This document shows positions 10,572-21,100 of a stretch of 37,191 nucleotides of DNA, one piece after another. Numbering within the stretch: the stretch's first letter is position 1; each line of letters opens with the position of its first letter. The translations under genes and the position numbers were made by a program. Origin of the DNA: Tieghemiomyces parasiticus (taxonomy: Eukaryota; Kickxellomycota; Dimargaritomycetes; Dimargaritales; Dimargaritaceae); the NCBI GenBank assembly GCA_027575765.1, contig JANBPT010000416.1, positions 1-37,191 on the forward strand, in the 5' to 3' direction. The notes under the pieces were generated by a model. The model worked only from the letters and a program-made list of their open reading frames with translations. It was not told where the DNA came from and did no database searches.

Positions 10572-11177
10572 GGCAGATGCAAGTAAAGGAACGGCCAAAA
10601 AAGGAGTGGGATTCTAAACTAGATGTAAGATCGAGGTGTGGTCGCCCAATCACGATGGTGACGGTCATAAAGGAGGCGGCCTTCGGGAATGAGCAAAGGG
10701 GATGGATGTCAGGCTTGGGGGTTTGCGCTGAAGGCGACTAATTCGTCCAAGGTCGCTGTTACGCCAACTGGTCGGAATCCAGTGAGCCTGGCAAGGCAGA
10801 GTCATAGTATGGTTATTTTTTTGGGGGCCCTGCAACCGTAGTCTGTCCTCTATCTGTTGTCAAGGGCTGGGGTTTATGGCCTGCCCGTCTTGGGTGGAGT
10901 ATAAAGTGGGGGAAAAGAGCTCTATAGTCAAGCAGCCCAGCCATTTAGGCCTGCGACGCGGTTCCCGCCGGGCCGCAAAACGGTCGAGCTTACGTTTACT
11001 ACAAGTCCGAGTCACAACGCATCCTAACCCATGCTAGAGGCGAAGGTCACCGCGAGGTCTCCCTGGCCCTCCCCGCGGACGGTCCTAACCCCCCTACTTA
11101 GCATAATTAGAACAAGGCGGTAATATACAAATGATTTATAAAGAAGGTATATCACCGCGCCGATAGCACCAAACGCT
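10572..11177. other. Spacer: UPF3 promoter region and gluconokinase 3' flank
   Basis: This 606 bp stretch contains the upstream region of UPF3. A plus-strand TATA-like element (10900-10905) points away from UPF3 toward the 3' end of the gluconokinase gene. The only ORF beyond it is 29 codons (starting 11031). No TATA box was seen on the minus strand near UPF3. Confidence 0.45.
10900..10905 (+). promoter_or_regulatory. Orphan TATA-like element
   Basis: TATAAA in a G-rich setting (GGTGGAGTATAAAGTGGGGG), oriented opposite to UPF3 and antisense to gluconokinase. No coding gene follows. Possible promoter of a noncoding or antisense transcript, or chance. Confidence 0.25.
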
Positions 11178-11858
11178 TCACACATCAAGCGATGGTTGCA
11201 GCAGGGTCACCAACCGCGGTAAAATCTGGGTATCCACCAAGTCACCATTAACAGGAATCACGTCCGGTTCCTGCTCAACGGAGGGTGGTTCGAGAGTCAT
11301 CAACTGGGACTTGAGGAGGGAGCTCCCAGCGAAGTGGTGGCCACGGTGCCGGACGCGGTCGTATAAAACATGGGCTGAGCAGTCCAGAAAGATGAAGCGT
11401 AGTTCGGTGAACATTCTACTGCCCCGAAGCGTTCGTAGGAAGTCGCGGTACATGAGACGGAGGGCCGAGCAGGAGAGGATCACCACCAACGGGACGGCGC
11501 TCGGCAGTACCGGAGCAGCCGGTGCCGGACCGTCCGCGATGCCAACCTTGTCTTCCATGTCTTCATGGCGTTCCGTGTCCAACTCCAAGAGTCGTTCGGC
11601 ACAGGCCTCGCGTATCCGGTACAGCCAGGGCCACCGCTGGGTATCGGCCAGACCAATTCCATGACGCATTTGCTCAATGGCCTCGTCAGTGTGGTAGTCG
11701 TCGCCCTCCATGAAGTCGGAGATGCAACCGTTCTGGGCGAAGGTTTGACAGAGCAAGCGGCCGATATGGCTCTTGCCGCAAGCCGCGATGCCCATGACGA
11801 TGTAGAGGTGGCTGTTGGGGACGGGCGGCGCCGCGATAGGCACAGCGGAGGGAGTCAT
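11178..11858 (-). CDS. Gluconokinase
   Basis: A single-exon gene for 226 aa. It phosphorylates D-gluconate with ATP to 6-phosphogluconate, feeding the pentose phosphate pathway; it is expected to be cytosolic. The family signatures are in order: Walker A GIAACGKS (residues 23-30), substrate loop EGDDYH (51-56), DTQRWPWL (72-79), CSALRLMYRD (130-139, the family's CSALK-x-YRD motif) and the GHHFAGSSLLKSQLMTLE segment (173-190), typical of GntK-like kinases. The family is usually 165-200 aa. The excess is a short Pro-rich N-terminus and an acidic/Pro/Ala-rich insertion at about 93-122, between two core elements. The ATG at 11858 is the only one upstream of the P-loop. It is transcribed away from the NAPE-PLD gene. 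Confidence 0.95.
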   Translation of the reverse strand: MTPSAVPIAAPPVPNSHLYIVMGIAACGKSHIGRLLCQTFAQNGCISDFMEGDDYHTDEAIEQMRHGIGLADTQRWPWLYRIREACAERLLELDTERHEDMEDKVGIADGPAPAAPVLPSAVPLVVILSCSALRLMYRDFLRTLRGSRMFTELRFIFLDCSAHVLYDRVRHRGHHFAGSSLLKSQLMTLEPPSVEQEPDVIPVNGDLVDTQILPRLVTLLQPSLDV

Positions 11859-13939
11859 GCTGCTAGAGTGGGGTTACGAAGGCAGGGGACAAACGAGGCA
11901 GGGTTGGCCGAAGAGAGCTGTCGGAGGAGGTAGGAGACGAGGCGTACGTGAAAAGGAGCAGCAGACAGTCAGGAATGGGTGGTAGCTGCCGACGGGATGG
12001 AGGTCTCAAGCGCCTGTAGGGTTTCACGCGAAAGGATAGACGAGAGACGTATACAGAGGGGTGCAGGATAGTGGCAGGCCCGAGAGGTATTTATGTTGCC
12101 GAGAATCCGCCAGCCTACGGCCACAGGGGGGGGGCAGACCAAAGGCTATGCACCGCAATGATGGAGGGCCCGACGATCCTGATAATGAGGCATAGGCCAA
12201 AGAATGGGGAGGTCGTGAGCGACCTTGGCAATCCCAGCCAACAGGAATTAAGAAGGTTGGTGAGTTAGGCAAGCTCCGTGGGATCGGCACGCGTGAGACC
12301 CAGGGTAATTTCTATAAGGCCGAAGCCCACTCCCGCAGTCTCGGCATCCACTGAGGCGGGCCTGTGTCCGCCACCCTTCGCAAAGCGGGGTAGGACTGTA
12401 CATCCTAAGGTCTGGACCGCCCTAGCAGCGTGAGAGACTGGGTGGCACCCGTGGGTTAATCGTCAGAGCCCAGGTTGGCCAATAGCCAGGCCCTGCTGCA
12501 CAAGTCCCTACATGTCTTCCCCTTAGAGTCACCTAGTCCATTGGGGTACATCATTAAATGGCATGGGATGGTGTCGGGCCTGCTAACGACGGTCGAGACC
12601 GCACAGGTGACCCGTAGCCGTTCTGCGGAGAGCAGAGCACCCGCAGCCCTTGCGACGTCTATTTCAGGTGGAGATGAAAGCCGGTTCTATCCTAAACGGA
12701 TAAACGCTGCAGCCGCTTGGCAAGAGTGATCAACCGAGAACTTCTCTCCTTGATCACCATGAGGTGTGATGGGTAGTGTGGTAGTAGCTCGGCACGGTAA
12801 CCAGGGCATTCCTGGGGGGCAAAGTCTACCTACAGATGATGAATCCGACGAGCATAAGCCCGGTAGTGATGATGGACTACGGGCAATCGATCCCCGGTTG
12901 AGTCAACGCCTCTATTACCCGCGGGAAAAGCCGCCATCAGGTCTTGCGGTCGAACTCAGAGGGCCAGGACCAAGTAGATATGGTTGGTGCGCCGATCCAC
13001 CGTCCCAAGCAATCCGGAGAATTTCTCGCCAACCTGAGGAGCGGTGGGCTAAACAGAGTACGCGTTAGCTGTACACTATCCCGCCCTACGATCAGATAGG
13101 GGCATACAGGCGTTAAACGAAGGGGGCGTCGTATTCGTATTGTACCTTATAGTAGACGCCCCTATGGTGTTTTGACCGCAAGTGGCTGCCTTTCTGAGGA
13201 AATTGCTCTGCGGGGAATCGCTTTCGCCCGGTAACGTTTCCCCCAAGCCCTACCGGAGCTTGGTATCATTTAATTGGCCGACAATCATCGGGCCAGATGG
13301 ACCGACGCATCGTGGGCCTATATCTCTTCCAGCCACACTAAACCCAGTGCTGGCCGCTGCTCTGGTTCGGCGACACGAGAGAAATCGGGCCACGCGCGCG
13401 TAATTTATGCCACATCGTTCGACCATACTCGTGCCGCGTCCTGGACTTCTGAAGCCTAGGGAAATATGATGTCCCGTGGCCAGTCGACAATTTTTTTTAC
13501 CCTGTTGGGTGAAACAGGACCAGCTGCATCGATTACTGCGTGCGGAGCGAATGTGGCCGATGTCCGACATTCGTAACGCTGGCCGGGCCCGTCCCGGTTC
13601 AGAACCCTATCCCGTCCGCCATTCTTTCTTTTTTTGGGCCACCAGCTCTACCTTCCTCTTCACGTTTATTTCCTGTTCAGTATTTGCATTTCCTTTTAAC
13701 GCTTCCGAGTTGGCCAGTCTGTTCATCCGGTCCCTAGTTTCTGAGCTTCTTTTGGCGAGGCGGGCGACTGTACTTTTTTTCAGCCAGGCCTTTGCCGTCA
13801 CCTCGGGTTCTGGCCTCCAAACCAGCAGAAGGGGATTTCGCTGCCTCCACCCAGTCTTCCTAATAGTTTCCACACGCATTCTTTTCTCGGCTGACGCACT
13901 CCCTACTCCCACTCACCCCAAGCATCCTTGTCCTTCGTC
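11859..13939. other. Divergent spacer between gluconokinase and NAPE-PLD-like genes
   Basis: This 2.08 kb spacer holds the promoters of two divergent genes. A minus-strand TATA-like element at 12088-12095 lies about 230 bp before the gluconokinase ATG. The 300 bp before 13940 are rich in C/T, as expected for the leader of the plus-strand gene. Open frames of up to 106 codons are present, and one 175-codon frame (13476-14003) overlaps the real gene's start. None has a recognisable domain. Confidence 0.5.
12088..12095 (-). promoter_or_regulatory. TATA-like element upstream of gluconokinase
   Basis: On the minus strand it reads CATAAATA, about 230 bp before the gluconokinase start codon, leaving a leader of roughly 200 nt rich in C/T. 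Assigned by motif and position only. Confidence 0.35.
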
Positions 13940-15733
13940 ATGGCCCTACTCTCGGTACTCCGCCCACGGCTTGGGTGGTTACCTAGCGGCCGCGGCTTCG
14001 TAGTAGGGATACTCGTCCTCGCTGGTGGCTTCTTCGTGACCGTTGTCCTGGACACTCTATACATTCAGCGGCGGCGCCGGACCACCATGGCCAATCGGCA
14101 GAAGGCCGTCGAGTCTAGCGGGAAGTCCGCCACCGATTCTAAGGACGACGTGGCAGACTTGGGTCTCTACACAGATCCGGTTGAGCTCAGCCATGCCGAT
14201 CTGCAGCCACGTACGGTGACCGACTCAGACATACCACTGGACACGAGGGCCGACGGGGCGGGGCCTAGACAAGCAGTCCATGTCACGTCGCCGGCGCTGT
14301 ATACCATCCCGGGGATCCCCCTGGAATTGCAAGCTATGTACATCCAGGGGCGGTTCGTCAACCCCTTCCCAAACTGGCGGGATAAAACCTTGTACGATTT
14401 TTTCCGTTGGCGGTGGACACGGACAGGTGGCAACGGGCTTCCTACTGCTCCTGAATCCTTAGCCGACGCGTTACCCGTCGAGGTGCCTGATTGGAAAGTA
14501 TTGCGCAGCCCCGAGCGGCTACTGCCCATGGCACCCTGTGGCAATAAGGGTAATGGCATTATAACCCCGACATCGTCTTCACCCAAACCCCTGGACCCTA
14601 CAGATCCCGCCAGTATGGAGGCCTCGTGGGTGATGAACTTTTCGACACACCCAGACGGGCCCAAATCGTCACCATCACCACTACTCCCACCAGCCACCAC
14701 AGCCCGGCAGCGCCGGTCAGACGACCACTCCCGTCCAAAACTCAATACCTCACCGGCCATTCCGTCCTCTTCGTCGCCCAATCTAACTGTTACCTGGCTG
14801 GGTCAGTCTACTTGCTACGTCCAGTTGCCGGGCCTCAACATCCTGACCGATCCCATCTTCCAGCCGCGGACCGTCACCTCCTGGCTCGGCCCGAAGCGGT
14901 TAAGGCCCGTACCGTGTACCCTCGACCAGCTGGCCGTAGACGTGGTCCTGGTTTCGCATAACCATTACGACCACCTCGAGTGGGCCTGCGTGGAACAGCT
15001 GGGTGACTCAGTGCTCTGGTTTGTGCCACTCGGCATGCGGCAGTGGTTTACCCGCCACGGAATCCGCCGTGTTGTAGAGATGAACTGGTGGCAGTTTTGT
15101 GATCTCCGCGTAGTCACACGACGGCCTAGCGCAGAGCCCGGAAGCGAACCGGTGACGATGGTCCACCGGTTCCGTGTCGCCGCCACCCCGGCCCAACATT
15201 GGAGCGGCCGTGGGTTACTGGACAGTAACCGGAGCCTATGGTGCGGGTGGTTTGTGCGGCGTCTGGCCTCCCAGGTCGTCGACCCGTCATCCCTGGACAT
15301 CTCTGCCGAACGGACGATAGCCGTTGACCCCGCAGCGGACCTCACGACACCATTCCTGGTTGACCCCACGGCCCCGGACCTCGGATCTTTTTACCATTGC
15401 GGGGATACCGGGTACTACGCCCCGCTCTTCCGGACCATCCGGCAGCACCTGGGCCCTGTCACTCTAGCCGCGCTTCCGATCGGCAGCTACCTTCCGCGCT
15501 GGTACATGTGTCACCAGCACATTAATCCGGACGACGCCGTACTCATCCACCGTGACGTCGCCGCCACCCGGTCCATCGGGGTCCATTGGGCCACGTTCAT
15601 GATGTCCGATGAGGACTACTTGGCTCCGCCTCGGGACCTTCGACGCGCCCTTGAGTTCCACGACCTGCCCGTCGCGCAGTTTGTCACACCCTCGATAGGC
15701 CTAACCCTGACCATTGCGATCAATTCGTCATAG
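13940..15733 (+). CDS. NAPE-PLD-like metallo-beta-lactamase phospholipase
   Basis: A single-exon gene for 597 aa. The fold is that of N-acyl-phosphatidylethanolamine phospholipase D, which releases N-acylethanolamines from membrane phospholipids using a two-zinc site. Residues about 19-42 form one hydrophobic membrane anchor followed by a basic stretch (QRRRR). The segment YDFFRWRW (about residues 152-159) and a long Ser/Pro-rich linker follow. The catalytic domain starts near residue 285 (VTWLGQSTCYVQLPGLNILTDP). Metal ligands: H340, H342, D344 and H345 in SHNHYDHLE, H420 in AQHWSGRG, D489 in HCGDTGY and H549 in GVHWATF, so the site is complete. The ATG at 13940 is the first in this frame. 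Family assignment is firm; the exact lipid substrate is not known. It converges with MND1. Confidence 0.9.
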   Translation: MALLSVLRPRLGWLPSGRGFVVGILVLAGGFFVTVVLDTLYIQRRRRTTMANRQKAVESSGKSATDSKDDVADLGLYTDPVELSHADLQPRTVTDSDIPLDTRADGAGPRQAVHVTSPALYTIPGIPLELQAMYIQGRFVNPFPNWRDKTLYDFFRWRWTRTGGNGLPTAPESLADALPVEVPDWKVLRSPERLLPMAPCGNKGNGIITPTSSSPKPLDPTDPASMEASWVMNFSTHPDGPKSSPSPLLPPATTARQRRSDDHSRPKLNTSPAIPSSSSPNLTVTWLGQSTCYVQLPGLNILTDPIFQPRTVTSWLGPKRLRPVPCTLDQLAVDVVLVSHNHYDHLEWACVEQLGDSVLWFVPLGMRQWFTRHGIRRVVEMNWWQFCDLRVVTRRPSAEPGSEPVTMVHRFRVAATPAQHWSGRGLLDSNRSLWCGWFVRRLASQVVDPSSLDISAERTIAVDPAADLTTPFLVDPTAPDLGSFYHCGDTGYYAPLFRTIRQHLGPVTLAALPIGSYLPRWYMCHQHINPDDAVLIHRDVAATRSIGVHWATFMMSDEDYLAPPRDLRRALEFHDLPVAQFVTPSIGLTLTIAINSS

Positions 15734-15985
15734 TTTGGCTGGTCTGATATCTCACTATAATTTTCCTCGGCCTACCGTGGGCATATTGCATTTCTCCCCT
15801 CCTTCATCTGCGGCTGACCTTGTGTTTTATGTAGAAAAAAAAAAGACATGCTACATCTGATGTGCAATTCTAAATAGTAGAGTGGCCCTTCTGAATTTGG
15901 GAGTGATTAATCGTGATGTTGTCGATCAGGTGATGATTTGCCAGTGTGTGCCTAAGCTTGGTGAGTTACAAGGCAACGCGATATT

Positions 15986-17611
15986 CTACGGAATATTGTC
16001 AAAGTCCTCCGGGAGACCAAAGTTGCTGTTGAAGTCGGCGCCGCTCATCATGAACTTGTCCCGGCAGTACGCTTGGACAGTAAAGATGTTGTCTGGATAG
16101 GCAGGTATGATGAAGGAGGAGGGGGGGGATGACATGTTAGCTAAGTTATACCCAGCCCCAAACTTACCCATTAAGGAATACTAAGCGCATGGCACTGAGT
16201 AGCTGGCTCCACAGCTGGCCAACCTACCTGTCCACCGGTTTGCCGCGTCTTTAGCCACAACGGAGGCCTTATCTGTTGGTGAGTAAAAAGAAAAGTGCGG
16301 AGAATGAATAAATGAAATACTGGTCAGCGTCATAAATGTGGTGCCATGCATGGTCCAACCTTCAAAGGTTACCAGATCCCAAATCCATAGTGTGACCTCT
16401 GGCTCCGGTCGTTACTTACCTTTGGCCTGGAGTAGCACGGGGTCACATTCCCGGAACTTTTGCAGCTCTAGCTTGTCCTCCTCGTTTCTTTGCTCTAGTT
16501 CGGCCAGGGTGGCCAGAAGCTCGGTGCGTGAGTCCTGCAAGGCCAAAATCAAAGTGGGCAAATCGGATAATAATGGCCATTTAAGTTAGCGGACCGGGGT
16601 TCTCATCCAACCAGCAGAGACTCCGTTAAGAACGGCGTGCCACCTGGGTGACCTGAGCGCTACAAAAAATAATTAGGCCAGTGACGTACCGTGTCTTCAC
16701 GTCCGTCCTGGGCGGTGGCAATACTCTTCTTGATATCCTCGTTTCGTTTTGTGAGCTGTTCGAGCTCGGCTTCCAGATCGTCAACTTTGCGCTTACGCTG
16801 ATGACGCGATTTGTGTCACAATGTAATGGAGGATCAGACGGTTAGCTAAGCGCCAATGTCCCAGGAAGCCTGGCTTTGCCCATCGCAACAGGCCATTTAA
16901 GTCGAGTCCAAATGGTGGCCATGACGCTTACCGAATTGAGGGCAGCGCTAGGGAACGACCAAAAGTAGTTGGAGGTACCGATTTTTTCGCACTTGACAAT
17001 GTTGTCGTCAACCAGGCCTTGCAGCACGTCTTTGACAGACTGTGCGACTAGAATTGACCAGAAAGTATACGGTGGGGTCGATCGTTACGAGGAGAAACGT
17101 ATCAGTAAGATTTCAGAGTATTCGCTAATTCATAGTGGTGGACAACGTTATAACCACAGCTTTTGCAATCTTAATCCGGGCAAGTTGGTCCTTACCGATA
17201 CCCTTCTGCTTGGGTGCCATCTTCTCTAGTTCCTTCAGCTGGAAGAAGTCTTTCTGGTGAGGGCGGAATGACGACAATCAAAATCGGTTAAACAGGTCGC
17301 CTAAATGGATCCAAAAACGTCGACCATGGCAGAGGGACGGCCGTTCATTACTGCTCATGGAATCGATGTTCTGACTTACCGTTTCGTAAAACAGATCCTC
17401 CATTCTCCGACGCTTCTCGGCGAGCGATAGACCACGTTTGGACTGGCGAGTTTCAATAAAAAAGGAGATAAACACGAGGGTGTGGTATTATTGTGGTTCG
17501 ATCAAGTTAGTTGGCCAGCATAAATCAATCATATACTCCGGTTGCAGCAGCGAAAAAAAGGGGGTATCGGCGATATTGGCATCTCCAAGTGGCAGAGCGA
17601 TTACTGACCAT
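15986..17611 (-). CDS. MND1: Meiotic recombination protein MND1
   Basis: Eight coding exons on the minus strand: 17611-17609, 17442-17380, 17253-17196, 17047-16932, 16797-16690, 16534-16420, 16272-16228, 16092-15986, giving 204 aa, the usual family length. MND1 pairs with HOP2 and stimulates DMC1/RAD51 strand invasion during meiosis. The spliced protein shows the N-terminal winged helix (SKRGLSLAEKRRRMEDLF; KDFFQLKELEKMAPKQKGI; SVKDVLQGLVDDNIV; EKIGTSNYFWSFPS), a long coiled coil (RKRKVDDLEAELEQL onward) and the conserved end (ANRWTDNIF; FGLPEDFDNIP). Every junction has GT-AG borders and keeps frame. The first coding exon is only the ATG, followed directly by donor GTCAGT; this is inferred because the second exon begins with the second residue of the family consensus. 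It is by far the most intron-rich gene here. Confidence 0.96.
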
Positions 17612-18162
17612 GTTGGTAGGGTTTGGGCTGCAAGTACAGGCTTAGGGCGAACGTAGGTCAGTTGCAATCGCTGCAATGGTGGAGTGACTAGACCTGGTCA
17701 GCCGACGGAACGAGTCGCAGAATAGGCTTTAGCAATGCGAGGTCAAGACTGAACGACAGGATGAGTTACAAGGCCGGGAGTGCATGGACTACAAAAGTAA
17801 CGTTGTAATATTCATGGGAGGTTAGGGAAGCCTTGGGCATAGGCTATGGCGGTACTTCTCGGCCATAAGCGATCGCAAAGGTAGTATGCTGCGGCAGACG
17901 TAATACCGTAACCAGAGCTGCACAAGTAATATGTCGAGTGGGAAGCAATAAGGCCGAACAATTCCATTGTTTATCAACGTGGCTGTATGCTCACCTCCTG
18001 GACATCTCCACTACGCCTCCCCGAGACCAAGTGTACGCAAACGTTGTCCTTTGGTCACTACTCACACTGGAGGCGAGTTTCCGGGAATGGGTCCCTTGTT
18101 GATTTGCAACGCATCACCTTCGCTTTCCAATCTCATACCAGGCAAAGACCCGAGCTGCCTCC
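17612..18162. other. Divergent intergenic region between MND1 and APC1
   Basis: These 551 bp separate the MND1 start codon from the APC1 start codon, so they should contain both promoters. No clear TATA box is visible in either direction. The APC1 frame is closed upstream by a TGA at about 18099-18101. A YAG followed by the open frame just before the APC1 ATG (near 18140) could serve as a splice acceptor, but no upstream exon with APC1-like sequence is present. Confidence 0.5.
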
Positions 18163-21100
18163 ATGGGTCTTCCAGCGATCGACCCGGCCGTCCTGTTCAA
18201 CCTTCATCTGGTGTTCGAGAACCTCAAGGTCGACCGCATCACCCAGCCGCAGGCGTATACTCTGGGCAGCCAGCTGCTGGTCCTGGCCTACAGCCTCGGG
18301 TGGACCAATTGGGTACAGGCCTACCAGAATCAAGGTGTACTGCCCGCAGTCGAGCTCGAAGAGGAAATACAGCATGCTCCTGCTCCTGCCGTCCCCCCTT
18401 TGCCTGACCTTCTAACTTGGCTATACCAATGTCTCGAGGCCGCGGACCGGACGGACGCCATGGCAACCGCTGTTCTGGAGAGCTATCCGACGCCCAGTAC
18501 AGTGCCAACGCCATTCCGGCTGTCAGCTGAACGGCTGCACTGTTTGGTCCACTCGTTTGACGCCACCCTACCGTCGTCCGTAATCTGGGAGGGCCAGCGT
18601 CTGGCCACTCTATTTCGAGCTCTGACCGATTCGTCCGTCACTAGCGATGAACTCGTCCGACTCTGCCTCCAGGCTGGCTGGACCCGCAACCGCATTTTAC
18701 GCTTCGTGCCGGCAGTTCAGCTGCCCATATTAGAAGCCCTTCGCCTGGCGCAGCGGAATCCGCCCGGCGACCTCTGCCCCGCCACTCTGGCCCTGATCGA
18801 TCGACCAGACTTGGTCGCCATGATCGACCCGCCTTCCCCACCACCCCACCGGCAACGTAGCCTCTCTTTGGATGAGGCCCCCGATACCCTGGCCTTGTAC
18901 GAGGAACATACCGAGGTTTACCAGCCGTCCACTACTACCGCGAACTTAACCACTTCCGCCGCGGGTTCCTACCCTTCCAGCTACGCCTGGCTTACTGAAC
19001 CCGCCAGTGGCAAGGCTCTGAACCTACCTCACCATGAGATTATGGCCCTGCGGTTCCCGGTCGACCAGCGAATGCGCGAAGTATGCCGTCTCCTGCGGTC
19101 CGACCGCCCCGTCCGTCTCTCAGCCACTCCACCACCCGACCCTAACGACCCGGCCGGTGCTGAACAGACCAGCCTTCAGCTCCTCGCCACGCGCACGCTG
19201 GCTCTCCCGGTGGGCCGGGGCATGCTCCAGTTCGCCTCCACTCTCCCGGTGCTCACCGAAAAATTCCCCGTCCCGGGTCTTCGGGTGGCCGCCCGTTTTG
19301 GCGACTCAAAGCTGGCCCTCGACCTGGCCACGCCGCCCATCGAGGCCGAGAATTTGCTGAGCTGGCCTAGTTTCCACGATGGCGTGGCCGCCGCCCTAAG
19401 CATCTCGCCCACCGCCGCCGCTCTGGGTACCTCCTGGGTTCTCCTCAACCAGAGCGAGGCCTTGGATGAGGTCAAGATCGCCGCGTCGTCGTCAACAGGT
19501 CACACCCGACTCACTCCGGAGGCCATTGTGTCTCTCTCAAGTCACGCTGGCTGGATTTTCGGATTGGGCCTCACCCGCCATCTCCGTACCCTAGTCTCCT
19601 GGAGCGCCTTCCAGTATCTGGCTACGAAACACGTCCCCACCGCCGTGGGTCTCCTGCTCGGTATGGCCGCCGCTCATTTGGGAACTGCCGACCCGGATGT
19701 CACCCGACTACTTGCCGTCCACGTCCCAGCCTTTCTCCCTCCGAACGCCGCCGAACTGCAACTATCCCCGCTCACCCACATCGCGGGGCTCATGGGACTT
19801 GGCTTGCTCCACGTCCGGACCTGCCACCGACGGACTGCGGAGGTGCTAGCTCAAGAGTTTCGTGGATCGGGCGATGCTGTCGCGCCGGACGCCGCCTACG
19901 TTTGGACGATCGGATGTGGACTCGGCCTGGTGACCCTCGGCGCGGGATCTACGGCGGCGGGGCTGGCCGACCTGCACCTCGCAGAATTGCTCGCCCAGTA
20001 CTTAGAACCCGGTTCCGCCGACCCACGCGTTCACCCAAATCCGACGTACACCCGGGCAGTGCAGGCCGATGGGCACACCCGGTGGTCAACCAGCGTCCCA
20101 TTCTCCGCGCCCTCACTAGCCGGCCTGGTAATCGATGCGACCGAGGATAGGGAGGGCCGGCCACCGTCGCTGATGCGGACGCCATCGACCTTGACCCAGG
20201 CCGCCGCGGCTACTTTGGCCCTCAGTCTCATGTATCTGCACACCGAGGACCGAGCCGTAGCCGATCAACTGGCTTTACCCGCCACGACCTACCTGTTGTC
20301 CCGGTTGCACCCAACCCTGGCGCTGCAGCGCACCCTGGGCCAGTCGATCATTCTTTGGTCCCTGACGACGCCTACGCTGGCCTGGCTACTGGCTGCCTGT
20401 CCGCATGCAGGCGTGCGCGCCCCAGCTTCGCTACTTGAGGCTGAGGGCCACCTCTACCCTCTCTCAGACGACCCGGCGGACCTGCCTCGCTGCCCGGACC
20501 TTCTCACCGGCCTGGGTGATCCTATTCGCCGGGTCTACGCCAGTGCTGTGACCGGGGCCGCCCTGGCGCTGGGTCTCAAGTACGCCGGTACGTCCGCTCC
20601 AGCAGCTACGCGAACCCTGCTGTGGTGGTACGACCACCTTTTCCTGTGGTCCAAACGACCTGCCGTAGGCTACGAGTCCGGCCTGACTCGCCAAACCTTG
20701 CGGCGCTGCTTCCACACGACGGCCGCAGCAGCCGCCATGGTCCAGGCTGGGACGGGTCACCTCCCGCTGTTCCGCCGCCTGCGTGCGCTGCACGGCCGCC
20801 TGCACACGGACATTAGCTACGGTGACCACCTTCTCTGTCACATGGCAATGGGCCTGGTGTTTCTAGGGGCGGGTAACTACACGTTGTCGGCCACCGATCC
20901 CATGGCTACCGCTGCGCTACTTATCAGTTTCTACCCGGTGGTCAACCCCACTCCGGATGCCAACACAAATTATTTGCAGGTGTTCCGTCACCTTTGGGTC
21001 CTGGCCGTGGAACGGCGCTGTGTGGTGGTCCGTGACGTGGCTGATGGCACCATTCTGCCTCTTACCCTACGGGTGACCCTCCGCCCTACCAGGGACCCCG

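Noticed and set aside
9658..10617. 319-codon plus-strand open frame
   Set aside because: Exactly antisense to UPF3 exon 1. It is a mirror of GC-rich third positions, low in complexity and without any domain.
17987..18415. 142-codon plus-strand frame as an N-terminal exon of APC1
   Set aside because: It overlaps the APC1 frame in another phase and shows no APC1 or WD40 motif; no join to the APC1 frame is supported.
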